A stretch of 64,000 bases of DNA, taken from NCBI RefSeq assembly GCF_900188335.1, contig NZ_FZOY01000001.1:558001-622000 (forward strand). Direction: 5' to 3'. Positions 18,666 through 26,778 of this stretch are shown here, one piece after another. The position numbers and the translations under genes are program-made. This stretch comes from Tropicimonas sediminicola. Lineage in GTDB: Bacteria > Pseudomonadota > Alphaproteobacteria > Rhodobacterales > Rhodobacteraceae. The notes under the pieces are model-generated. The model did no database searches. It saw nothing but the letters and a program-made list of their open reading frames with translations, and was not told where the DNA came from. Numbering within the stretch: position 1 is the stretch's first letter; the number at the start of each line of letters is the position of its first letter.

Positions 18666-20177
18666 TCAGGCCGAGGCAGGGTGATCCCAGACAAGGTGCT
18701 GCGCCAGCGTGCGGTCCGCCAGCCGTGCGCGCTCGCCCAGCAGGGCCTCGGCGCAGCGCAGGCGCGTTGCCAGCGCCTCGGGCCGCTCGCCCACATTGCT
18801 CAGGCATCCCGGGTCCGACGCGAGGTCGAACAGGAGCGGGGGCCGCCTCGGGGCGTGGACATAGAGCGTCTCCGCGTCCCGGCGGCACACGAGCACGCAA
18901 TCCTCCGGGGTGAGTCCGTCCGCGATCTGGCTCGGCCGGTCCGCCAGGTGGCGAAAGTCGTATTCCCAGAGTGCGGCGTCTCGCCATGCCTCGGGCTGCC
19001 CGCCCTTGCAGAAGGGCAGCAGCGTCTCGCCGTCGGGCGCGTGGCCCGGGTGCACGCCCATCGCCTCGCAGAGGGTCGGATAGATGTCGACGGCGGATGT
19101 GAAGGCCTCGACCTGCTGCCCGCCCTTGCCGCCGGGCACCTTCAGGACGAGCGGGATGTGGTAGCTCTGCTCGTGAAAGCCGCCCTTTCCCATCATCCAG
19201 TGATCGCCCAGCATCTCGCCGTGATCGGAGGTGAAGACGATCAGCGTGTCCTCGAAGGCCTTTGCGGCTTTCAGGCCTGCGACGAGCCGCCCGATCTGTG
19301 CGTCGACCTCGGCGATCATGCCGAGGTAGATCCCGCGCAGCCGAAGCAGGTCACGCGGGGAGAGATCGCGGACGAGGCCCTCCGCGCCCGGCACGAAGCC
19401 CGAGAGCTTCTGGGCGTATTGCACCGCCGTTAGGCAGGGGGCGATGCCGGGCTCCGCTTCCGGGCTCCCGGCGCGCACCGGGTCCGGCAGCGCGTCCACG
19501 TCGCAGAGGCGATTGTAGGGCGCGGGCACCGCAAAGGGCGGATGCGGGCGCAGGAAGGAGACATGCGCGAACCAGGGCGCGCCGCGCTCCTGCTCGCCCA
19601 TCCAGCGCAGGAACGCATCGGTCAGAAACGCGGTCTGCGTTTCGTCGGCGTCATAGCGCGGTGGCTGCATCGAGATCCGCTCGCCGGGTTCGGGCGGGAC
19701 GCGGTGGATGGTTTCGGGGTCGGAGACGTCCCGGCCGCGGGCGGCTAGCCACGAGATCCACGGCCTGTCGTCTTCCGGAAGCGGCTGGCGCAGCTCGAAC
19801 CCCGGCAACAGCCCCTCGTAGGTCTGCCGCGCGGGGTCGCGGGGGGCGAGATGACGCGGGTCTGGGGCGGTGTCGGTATATCCGAAGAGCGTGGGACGGT
19901 AGCCTGCTCGTCGGGCGGCGCGGGCGATATTGTCGAACCGGTCGTCGAGCGGCGCGCCGTTCCAGATCACCCGGTGGTTCATCTGGTAAAGCCCGGTGTA
20001 GAGAGACGCGCGCGCCGGCGAGCAGGGGGCGCAGGGCGCGTAGTGCCGGGCGAAGAGCGTGCCGTCTCCGGCCAGCGCATCGACGTTGGGCGTCAGCACG
20101 GCCGGGTGGCCGGCCGCGCCGAGGCAATCGCCGCGCCACTGGTCCGCGGTGATGAGAAGGATGTTGGGGCGGGGCAT
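18666..20177 (-). CDS. Sulfatase-fold hydrolase, probable phosphonate monoester hydrolase
   Basis: A 503-residue alkaline-phosphatase-superfamily enzyme. It has the formylglycine site CSPAR with Cys52, the metal-binding ITADQWRGD N-terminus and TSDHGEMLGDH. Flanking features such as GLYQMNHRV, GYTDTAPDPR and FLRPHPPF are shared with phosphonate monoester/phosphodiester hydrolases of rhizobia and Burkholderia more than with choline or aryl sulfatases. No signal peptide is seen, so it is cytoplasmic. It lies directly downstream of phnX and phnW in the same direction. The likely role is to hydrolyse an imported phosphonate monoester to free 2-aminoethylphosphonate or a relative. Function as a plain sulfatase is the alternative. 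Confidence 0.82.
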   Translation of the reverse strand: MPRPNILLITADQWRGDCLGAAGHPAVLTPNVDALAGDGTLFARHYAPCAPCSPARASLYTGLYQMNHRVIWNGAPLDDRFDNIARAARRAGYRPTLFGYTDTAPDPRHLAPRDPARQTYEGLLPGFELRQPLPEDDRPWISWLAARGRDVSDPETIHRVPPEPGERISMQPPRYDADETQTAFLTDAFLRWMGEQERGAPWFAHVSFLRPHPPFAVPAPYNRLCDVDALPDPVRAGSPEAEPGIAPCLTAVQYAQKLSGFVPGAEGLVRDLSPRDLLRLRGIYLGMIAEVDAQIGRLVAGLKAAKAFEDTLIVFTSDHGEMLGDHWMMGKGGFHEQSYHIPLVLKVPGGKGGQQVEAFTSAVDIYPTLCEAMGVHPGHAPDGETLLPFCKGGQPEAWRDAALWEYDFRHLADRPSQIADGLTPEDCVLVCRRDAETLYVHAPRRPPLLFDLASDPGCLSNVGERPEALATRLRCAEALLGERARLADRTLAQHLVWDHPASA

Positions 20178-20196
20178 GGACTTGGCTCCGGATGCG

Positions 20197-20218
20197 CGGG
20201 CGGCGGGGGCGCCGCCCG
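20197..20218 (-). terminator. Stem-loop between phnX and the hydrolase gene
   Basis: Perfect 9-bp inverted repeat (20197-20205 and 20210-20218) with a four-base loop, 10 bases after the phnX stop and upstream of the hydrolase start. No T-run. It may attenuate transcription into, or stabilise mRNA before, the hydrolase gene. Confidence 0.55.
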
Positions 20219-20228
20219 TCCGCTGCGG

Positions 20229-21014
20229 TCAGGGCTGCGCTTCGAGCTGGTCGAGCAGCGCCGGCAGGTCGGCCACGGTGTCGATCACGTGATCGGCCCC
20301 GGCTGCCGTCAGCATCTCGGTCGCCGCGCGGCGCAGCTCCTCGACCCGTTCGGGCGGCAAGGCGGCAAGTTCCTCCGGCGTCAGGCCGACAGCATTTCCC
20401 GAGAGCGCCACGCCGACGGCGAGGCAGCCGGCCGCCTTGCCTTCGCGGATGCCCGGCTCGGTGTCGTCCACCTTGACCACGGCCTCCGGCGGATAGACCA
20501 CGAGGTCGATGAAGCATTTGTACATGCCGAGCGGGCCGGGGCGCCCTTCGGGCAGGTCGTCCGAACAGACGAGGTTGTCGGGCGTGTAGCCCTGCTCGGC
20601 GGCGCGGGGCAGGACGCGCTCCATGATGGATCGTGTGTAGCCGGTGGTGGAACCGATTTTCATGCCGCGGGCACGGAGGGCCTTGACCATCTCCAGCGTC
20701 CCGGGAACCAGCGTGGCGTAGTCGGCCACCACTTCCTCGTTCATCGGCACGAAGACCTTGTAGACGCGGTCGACGTCGGAATCGTCGGGCAGGTTGCCGT
20801 GGCGGTGTTCCCACTGCGCGGCGATCGACGGCATGTCCATCATGGCGCGGATATGGTCCCACTTGGGGGCGCCCATCGGGGCGCGGGCCTGCTCGATCGT
20901 CGCCTCGATCCCGAACTCGGCAAAGGCCTTCACGAAGACGCCCATCGGCGCGAAGGATCCGAAATCGATAGTAGTGCCCGCCCAGTCGAAAACGGCGGCC
21001 TTGAACTTGGTCAT
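20229..21014 (-). CDS. phnX: Phosphonoacetaldehyde hydrolase (phosphonatase)
   Basis: A 261-residue HAD-superfamily enzyme that splits phosphonoacetaldehyde into acetaldehyde and phosphate. The nucleophile Asp10 is in FDWAGTTIDFGS and the Schiff-base Lys51 in MGAPKWDHI; the Lys in the cap domain is the hallmark separating PhnX from other HAD phosphatases. KVDDTEPGIREG carries the Mg2+-binding acids. It acts in the cytoplasm right after PhnW, whose gene is 27 bases upstream in the same operon. Length is normal for the family. Confidence 0.95.
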   Translation of the reverse strand: MTKFKAAVFDWAGTTIDFGSFAPMGVFVKAFAEFGIEATIEQARAPMGAPKWDHIRAMMDMPSIAAQWEHRHGNLPDDSDVDRVYKVFVPMNEEVVADYATLVPGTLEMVKALRARGMKIGSTTGYTRSIMERVLPRAAEQGYTPDNLVCSDDLPEGRPGPLGMYKCFIDLVVYPPEAVVKVDDTEPGIREGKAAGCLAVGVALSGNAVGLTPEELAALPPERVEELRRAATEMLTAAGADHVIDTVADLPALLDQLEAQP

Positions 21015-21041
21015 TCTGCTTTCCTCACGTTGTCCTGCGGC

Positions 21042-22223
21042 TCAGGCGGCCCCGAGCCGTGCGCGTTCTTCGAGTGCGGTGTCGGAGGGCGCGGCGCTGC
21101 CGACCCCCATTTCGTCGAGGCAGGCGCGGGCTGCGCGCACCACCTCGTGCATCACGGCCTCGTCCATCTGCCCGATGCAGCCGATCCGGAAGCTTTCGAC
21201 CACGGTGAGCTTGCCGGGATAGATGATGAACCCGCGCGCCTTCATCAGGTCGTAGAAGCGATCGAAGGAGAAGGCCGGATCGGCGGGTGAGAAGAAGGTC
21301 ACGATGATCGGCGACAGCCAGCGTTCGTTCAGCAGGGTTTCGAAGCCCAGTCCCCGCATCCCCGTGACCAGAAGATCGCGGTTGCGCGCGTAGCGCGCGC
21401 CGCGGGCCGCGACCCCGCCTTCCTCCCGGTGTTCGGTCAGCGCCTGCAGGAAGGCCGAGACCACGTGGGTCGGCGGGGTGAAACGCCACTGGCCGGTCTC
21501 GTTCATGTGGCGCCACTGGGCGTGCAGATCGAGCGAAAGCGAGTGGCTGTTGCCGGAGGCCTCCTCCAGCTCTGACCTGCGGACCAGCGCAAAGCCGAAG
21601 CCCGGCACGCCCTCGATGCACTTGTTGGCCGAGGAGACAAGGGCCTCGAACCGGATCTTCGCGGGCTCGACCGGGATCGCGCCGAAGGCCGACATGGAGT
21701 CGATCAGCAGTTTCCGCCCGAAGGCGTAGGTCGCCTCCGAGATCTCGGCGAGCGGGTTGAGGATGCCCGACGAGGTCTCGCAATGGATCGCGACCACGTG
21801 GGTGATCTTGTCGTCGGCGGCCAGCGCCTCGGCGACCTCCACCCCGCGCGGCGGCAGGTAATCGCCCTTGTCGAGCAGGACATATTTCCGACCGAGGCAG
21901 GCCAGCGTATGCGCGGCGCGCTTGCCGTAGGCGCCGTTGGCGAGCACCAGGACCTTGCCGTTGCGCGGCACCAGGCTGCCCAGCATTGCCTCGACGATGA
22001 AGGTGCCCGAGCCCTGCAGCGGGACGCAATCATAGGCCTCCCCGCCGTCGCCCAGCATCGCGACGAGCCGCGCGCGCAGCTCCGCGGTCATCTGTCGGAA
22101 ATCGGCGTCCCAGCTTCCCCAGTCTCGCAGCATGGCCTGCTTGACCTTGAAGGAGGTTGTGAGCGGGCCCGGCGTCAGCAGGTAGGGCTCGCCCAGTCGG
22201 GGCGGTTCGACACGTTTGTTCAT
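21042..22223 (-). CDS. phnW: 2-aminoethylphosphonate:pyruvate transaminase
   Basis: A 393-residue class V aminotransferase. It converts 2-aminoethylphosphonate and pyruvate to phosphonoacetaldehyde and alanine. The PLP Lys201 is in [15 protein letters not shown], a segment diagnostic for PhnW, and [10 protein letters not shown] at residues 16-25 is the typical N-terminus. The ATG at 22223 has a GGGAGG ribosome site eight bases upstream. It works with PhnX (20229-21014). It lies 17 bases downstream of the ABC ATPase gene, so uptake and breakdown are one transcription unit. Confidence 0.95.
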   Translation of the reverse strand: MNKRVEPPRLGEPYLLTPGPLTTSFKVKQAMLRDWGSWDADFRQMTAELRARLVAMLGDGGEAYDCVPLQGSGTFIVEAMLGSLVPRNGKVLVLANGAYGKRAAHTLACLGRKYVLLDKGDYLPPRGVEVAEALAADDKITHVVAIHCETSSGILNPLAEISEATYAFGRKLLIDSMSAFGAIPVEPAKIRFEALVSSANKCIEGVPGFGFALVRRSELEEASGNSHSLSLDLHAQWRHMNETGQWRFTPPTHVVSAFLQALTEHREEGGVAARGARYARNRDLLVTGMRGLGFETLLNERWLSPIIVTFFSPADPAFSFDRFYDLMKARGFIIYPGKLTVVESFRIGCIGQMDEAVMHEVVRAARACLDEMGVGSAAPSDTALEERARLGAA

Positions 22224-22240
22224 CCTGGCCTCCCTGCCAA

Positions 22241-23383
22241 TCAACCTTGCGCCTTGACGGGCGTCTCCGCACGGCTCGCGGTCCCGGCCGGGCGCGAGAA
22301 ATCCAGCTCATCCGCCCGGTGGCAGGAGACGAAGTGATCCGCCGCGATCTCGCGCCATTCGGGTGTCTCTCGCCGGCAGGCTTCGACCGCGAATGGGCAG
22401 CGTGTGTGGAACCGGCATCCGCTCGGCACGTCGAGCGGGTTCGGAATCTCGCCGACCAGCCGGATCGGATCGAACGCAGCGTCCGGGTCGGCATGCGGCA
22501 CCGCCGACAGCAGGGCGTGGGTATAGGGGTGGCGCGGGTGGAAGAAGAGCGATGCCGTCGGTGCGTATTCGACGAACTTGCCCACGTACATCACCGCCAC
22601 CCGGTGGCTCATCTGCGCCACGACAGACAGGTCGTGGGCGATGAACAGGAAGGCCACGCCCATCTCGTCCTGCAGGTCCTTCAGTAGGTTCACGATCTCG
22701 GCCTGGATCGAGACGTCGAGGGCCGAGACGCTCTCGTCGCAGACCACGAAATCCGGGCGCGTCACGAGCGCCCGCGCGATGCAGATCCGCTGCCGCTGGC
22801 CGCCCGAGAAGGCATGGGGGAAGCGGCGCAGGTGCTCGAGGTTGAGCTTGCAGCGCGCCGCTATCTCGCGCACCCGCTCGTCGATCTTCGCGCGGCTTTT
22901 CATCATGCCGGAGGCGATGAGCGGCTCGGCGATAATGTCGCGCACCGTCATCCGCGGGTTCAGCGAGGAATAGGGGTCCTGGAACACCAGGTTCATCCGC
23001 GGGCGGAAGGCGCGCAGCATGTCCGAGGTCATGGTGGCGAGGCTGTGGGAGCCTTCGGAGAAAACCATGTTCATGTTCTTGCGGAACTCGCGCAGGCTCT
23101 CGCCCTCCAGCTCGGCAAGGTCCACGTCGCGGTCGCAGCAGTGAAAGGTCACCTCGCCGGCCGTCGGGTCGATGGCGCGCAGGATCGCGCGGCCCACCGT
23201 CGTCTTTCCGGACCCGCTTTCGCCCACCAGCCCGACGGTTTCGCCGCGGCGGATGTCGAAGCTCACGCCATCGACGGCGCGGAGCTCCTGCAGTTCGGTG
23301 CGGAACAGCTTCTTCAAACGGATGGGGAACCGGACCTCGAGGTTCTTCACTTCGATCAGCAGGTCGTTGGCGACGTCGCTCAT
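22241..23383 (-). CDS. Peptide-type ABC transporter ATPase, DppF/OppF family
   Basis: A 380-residue ATPase: Walker [10 protein letters not shown], signature FSGGQRQR, Walker [11 protein letters not shown] and a C-terminal oligopeptide_HPY domain with the Cys-containing [10 protein letters not shown] motif typical of OppF/DppF. Walker B reads DES instead of the usual DEP. An insertion (residues about 100-130, including [14 protein letters not shown]) separates Walker A from the Q-loop and is longer than in standard OppF. It overlaps its partner ATPase gene by four bases and precedes phnW by 17. Confidence 0.92.
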   Translation of the reverse strand: MSDVANDLLIEVKNLEVRFPIRLKKLFRTELQELRAVDGVSFDIRRGETVGLVGESGSGKTTVGRAILRAIDPTAGEVTFHCCDRDVDLAELEGESLREFRKNMNMVFSEGSHSLATMTSDMLRAFRPRMNLVFQDPYSSLNPRMTVRDIIAEPLIASGMMKSRAKIDERVREIAARCKLNLEHLRRFPHAFSGGQRQRICIARALVTRPDFVVCDESVSALDVSIQAEIVNLLKDLQDEMGVAFLFIAHDLSVVAQMSHRVAVMYVGKFVEYAPTASLFFHPRHPYTHALLSAVPHADPDAAFDPIRLVGEIPNPLDVPSGCRFHTRCPFAVEACRRETPEWREIAADHFVSCHRADELDFSRPAGTASRAETPVKAQG

Positions 23384-24543
23384 GCCACGCTCCTTCCGTT
23401 GCCGTCATGCAGCCAGCAGCGCACGCCGTGCCCGCGGGAGGGAAAAACCTCCTCTGGGGGCTTGCGGTCGCAGGTTCCCACCAGCGCCTGGGCGCAGCGG
23501 GTGTGGAACGGGCAGCCCTTTGGCCGCTCCGTTGGGCTGGGGATGTCGCCGGGCACCGGGGTAAGGCGGTCCTGAAGGTGGTCGAGCGAGGGGATCGCCC
23601 GGAGCAGGCCCTGGGTATAGGGGTGCTTCGGGTCGCGGATCACCTCGCGGGTCGGGCCGCGCTCGACGATTGTGCCAAGGTACATCACCGCGATCTCGTC
23701 GGCGATCTGGGCGATCACGCCGAGGTCGTGGGTGATGAAGATCATCCCCATTCCGAGGTCGCGCTGCAATTCGCGCATCAGTTCCAGAACCTGCGCCTGG
23801 ATGGTCACGTCGAGCGCCGTGGTGGGTTCGTCGGCGATCAGCAGGCGCGGGCCGGCGGAGAGCGCCAGCGCGATCATGGCGCGCTGTCGCATGCCGCCCG
23901 AGAGGTCGTGCGGGTACTGGTCGATCCGGCCCGAGGGATTGGAGATGCCGACCCTGTCGAGCATCTCGATGGCGATCGCGCGCGCGTCCTTCCTGCCCAC
24001 GGCCTTGTGCAGGCGGATGGCCTCCATCATCTGGTTGCCGATGGTGTAGACCGGCGAGAAGGAGGCCATAGGCTCCTGGAAGATCATGCCGATCTCGCCG
24101 CCGCGCAATTGCCGGGCGGCCCGCGAACCGGGCTTGAGGGTATCGATCCGCACCTCTGCGCCGGCCTTGGTCGTGTAGTGCATCCTGGTCTCGGGCGCGA
24201 TCGCCGCGTTGCCGGGCAGCAGCTTCATCAGAGCCTTGGTCGTGACCGACTTGCCGGAACCGGACTCGCCCACCAGCCCGAGCGTCCGGCCCGCCTGGAC
24301 CTCGAAACCCACGCCTTGCACCGGGGTGATGAGGCCCTCGTCGGTGCGGAAGGAGATCGAAAGGTTCTCGACCTTCAGCATGGTCTCGGCCGGCGCGCGC
24401 CGGGTGTCGGGGCGCGTCGCTCGCGCGGGTGCGGTCGCTGTGGGGGGCTTGGCCACCGCCGTGACGGCCGTGTTCGGTGCGGGCTCCATCAGCAACCGCA
24501 ATGCGGCGCCGTATGGGCTGGGGCCGGGTCTCTGGTCGGGCAT
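23380..24543 (-). CDS. Peptide-type ABC transporter ATPase, DppD/OppD family
   Basis: A 387-residue ATPase. After a roughly 50-residue Pro/Ala-rich N-terminal extension ([12 protein letters not shown]...), the domain begins at [12 protein letters not shown]. It has Walker [11 protein letters not shown], signature LSGGMRQR, Walker [12 protein letters not shown] and a C-terminal oligopeptide_HPY motif ([11 protein letters not shown]). The extension lacks family similarity, so translation could also begin at the internal Met just before LKVENL. The start at 24543 overlaps the permease stop (TGATG). Confidence 0.9.
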   Translation of the reverse strand: MPDQRPGPSPYGAALRLLMEPAPNTAVTAVAKPPTATAPARATRPDTRRAPAETMLKVENLSISFRTDEGLITPVQGVGFEVQAGRTLGLVGESGSGKSVTTKALMKLLPGNAAIAPETRMHYTTKAGAEVRIDTLKPGSRAARQLRGGEIGMIFQEPMASFSPVYTIGNQMMEAIRLHKAVGRKDARAIAIEMLDRVGISNPSGRIDQYPHDLSGGMRQRAMIALALSAGPRLLIADEPTTALDVTIQAQVLELMRELQRDLGMGMIFITHDLGVIAQIADEIAVMYLGTIVERGPTREVIRDPKHPYTQGLLRAIPSLDHLQDRLTPVPGDIPSPTERPKGCPFHTRCAQALVGTCDRKPPEEVFPSRGHGVRCWLHDGNGRSVA

Positions 24544-25694
24544 CACCGCGTCTCCGAATAGGGGTCGGCCGCATCCCGCAGCCCGTCGCCGATGACCGTG
24601 AAGGCGAGCACCGCGACCACCACGAAGGCCGCCGGGATGAAGAGCCAGGGCGTCTGCTCGATCACACGCACCGATTGCGCCTGTTGCAGCAGCACGCCCC
24701 AGGAAACCGTGGGCGGCCTCAGCCCGAGGCCGACGAAGGACAGCGCGGTCTCGGAGAGAATCATGTAGGGGAAGGAGATCACCAGATCGACGATGATGAA
24801 GCTGGTGAAGGACGGCAGCATGTGCTGGGCGATGATCCGGCGCGGGCGGGCGCCTGCGAGCCGCGCGGCGATCACGTAATCCTCGCCCCGGATCGACAGG
24901 AGCTGCGAGCGGATGCGGCGCGCCAGCGTTGGCCAGCCGAAGAGGCCGAGGATGATGGTCATCGCGAAATAGACCTGGGTGGTCGACCATTCCTTCGGCA
25001 TGGCGGCGGCGAGGCCCATGTAGAGCGGGATAATCGGAACCACCCGGATGACCTCGGTCACCCGCTGGATGACGTTGTCGACCAGGCCGCCGGCATAGCC
25101 GGCCACGCCGCCGATCACGAGCGCCATCACGAAGGAGATCATCACCCCGATCACGCCGATCGAAAGCGATACCCGCGTGGCGTAGAGCGTCCGCGAAAAG
25201 ACATCGCGGCCGAGCTCGTCGGTGCCCCAGATGTGGAGCCGCGCGTCCGGATCTTCGAGGCCGAAAAGGTGCCGGTCCGTCGGGATGAAGCCCAGCACCT
25301 TCACCGGCTCGCCCCTCGCGAGAAAGGTCACGTGCACGCGGGTGCCGGGATCCGGCACCTGTTTCGCGCGCAGGGTCACCGGGTCGCGTTCCGTCTTCAC
25401 ACCGTGGACGAACGGGCGCAGCGAACAGCCGTTCTCGTCGCAGAACTTCGGCATCTGCGGCGCACCGGCGAGGTAGTTCGCATCGCGCGTGGTCACGCCG
25501 TAGGGCGCGACGAATTCCGCGAAGATGCCGAGCAACGCCATAAGCCCGAGCACCATGGCCGCAATCATCGCGGCGCGGTGGCGGCGGAACCGCCACCAGA
25601 TCAGCGTCCATTGCGAGGCCGAGTAGTATTTCAGCCGCTGCTGGCGGTCCCGTTCCTCTTCGGGCGACAGTGCGCCGGGGGTGATGTCGGTCAT
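24543..25694 (-). CDS. ABC transporter permease, DppC/OppC family
   Basis: A 383-residue inner-membrane permease, longer than the usual 280-310. Between the first helix (residues about 34-52) and the IWGTDELGRDVFSR motif it carries an extended periplasmic insert of about 80 residues, as in some YejE-like subunits of large-peptide importers. The EAA loop (EDYVIAARLAGARPRRI) is present. It pairs with the DppB-type subunit two bases upstream. The enlarged loop may interact with the unusually large binding protein of this system. Confidence 0.9.
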   Translation of the reverse strand: MTDITPGALSPEEERDRQQRLKYYSASQWTLIWWRFRRHRAAMIAAMVLGLMALLGIFAEFVAPYGVTTRDANYLAGAPQMPKFCDENGCSLRPFVHGVKTERDPVTLRAKQVPDPGTRVHVTFLARGEPVKVLGFIPTDRHLFGLEDPDARLHIWGTDELGRDVFSRTLYATRVSLSIGVIGVMISFVMALVIGGVAGYAGGLVDNVIQRVTEVIRVVPIIPLYMGLAAAMPKEWSTTQVYFAMTIILGLFGWPTLARRIRSQLLSIRGEDYVIAARLAGARPRRIIAQHMLPSFTSFIIVDLVISFPYMILSETALSFVGLGLRPPTVSWGVLLQQAQSVRVIEQTPWLFIPAAFVVVAVLAFTVIGDGLRDAADPYSETR

Positions 25695-25696
25695 TG

Positions 25697-26689
25697 TCAG
25701 GCCCCCAGTTTGATCCGCGGGTCGAGCCACGCGAGCAGGATGTCGGAGACGAAGTTCATGAAGACGACGACCGCGGTCAGCAGCAGCAGGATCGCGCCGG
25801 CAACGTACATGTCGAGGTCAAGATAGGCTTGCAGCAGCAGTTCACCGAGTTCGGTCAGCCCCAGCACCACCGCGACGATCGGCAGTTCGGAAAAGATCCG
25901 GTTCACGTCGAAGCCGATGGTGGAGACGACCGGGTTGATCGCGAGCCGGGCGGGATACTTGAGCAGCAGGCGCGTCTCCGGCACGCCGCGTGCGCGGGCG
26001 GCTGTGACGGAAAGCTTGTTGATCTCGTCCGACATGGTCGCCCGGACGGTCTGGATCTGGTAGGCGACGGCCGACCAGGCGAGCACCAGCGCGGGTAGCC
26101 AGAGGTGCTTCACCAGGTCCCAGGCCTTTCCTAGGGACCACGGCGCATCGGCATATTCCGCCGAGAAGAGCCCGCCGATATCCGCGCCGAACCACTTGTT
26201 GGCGAAGTAGAGCAGGATCAGCGCCAGCAGGAAGTTCGGCAGCGCCAGCCCGAGATAGGAAATCACGGTGAGGCCGTAGTCGGCGGCGGAGCCGCGACGG
26301 ACGGCGGCGAGGATGCCGATGGGGATCGAGACAAGATAGGTGACGAGCAGGGTCGAGAGCAGGATCGCGAGCGTAAGCCAGACCTTGTCGCCGATTACCT
26401 TCACGACCGAGGTCTCGAAGGCGAAGGCCTGCCCGAAATCGCCCCGCAGGACGATCCCGCCGATCCAGTCGAGATACCGCAGCATCATGGGCTTATCGAG
26501 CCCGAGCTCGACCCGGATCGCCTCGATGTCGGAGGCCGTGACCGAGACGCCGGTGCCGGAGTACTTCCGGAAGGCGTAGCGGTCTGCGTAGTCGCCGGGC
26601 GGAAGCTCCATGATGATGAAGACCATCAGCGACACCAGCAGCATCGTGACGATCATTCCGACGAGACGTTCGGCGGTGAACCGCAGCAT
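25697..26689 (-). CDS. ABC transporter permease, DppB/OppB family
   Basis: A 330-residue inner-membrane permease with the DppB-type N-terminus (ERLVGMIVTMLLVSLMVFII), the GDFGQAFAFE segment and an EAA-like loop (NKLSVTAARARGVPETR). It is the first membrane subunit after the binding-protein gene, from which it is separated by 89 bases that include a strong hairpin. Confidence 0.92.
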   Translation of the reverse strand: MLRFTAERLVGMIVTMLLVSLMVFIIMELPPGDYADRYAFRKYSGTGVSVTASDIEAIRVELGLDKPMMLRYLDWIGGIVLRGDFGQAFAFETSVVKVIGDKVWLTLAILLSTLLVTYLVSIPIGILAAVRRGSAADYGLTVISYLGLALPNFLLALILLYFANKWFGADIGGLFSAEYADAPWSLGKAWDLVKHLWLPALVLAWSAVAYQIQTVRATMSDEINKLSVTAARARGVPETRLLLKYPARLAINPVVSTIGFDVNRIFSELPIVAVVLGLTELGELLLQAYLDLDMYVAGAILLLLTAVVVFMNFVSDILLAWLDPRIKLGA

Positions 26690-26730
26690 GGCTCAGTCCC
26701 CTTGCGACGAGGCGGGTGTTGTGGAGAGGT

Positions 26731-26754
26731 CCGGGCGCCGCGAAGGGCGCCCGG
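26731..26754 (-). terminator. GC-rich stem-loop after binding-protein gene
   Basis: Perfect 9-bp inverted repeat (26731-26739 and 26746-26754, loop GCGAAG) between the binding-protein stop (26779) and the permease start (26689). No T-run on the transcribed strand. Same position as the hairpins at 4046, 11607, 33454 and 50249. Confidence 0.7.
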
Positions 26755-26778
26755 GATCGTTTGCGGATGTGCCGCCGG

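Noticed and set aside
22224-22244. Upstream TTG start for phnW overlapping the ATPase stop
   Set aside because: The ATG at 22223 has a strong GGGAGG ribosome site and gives a family-like N-terminus.
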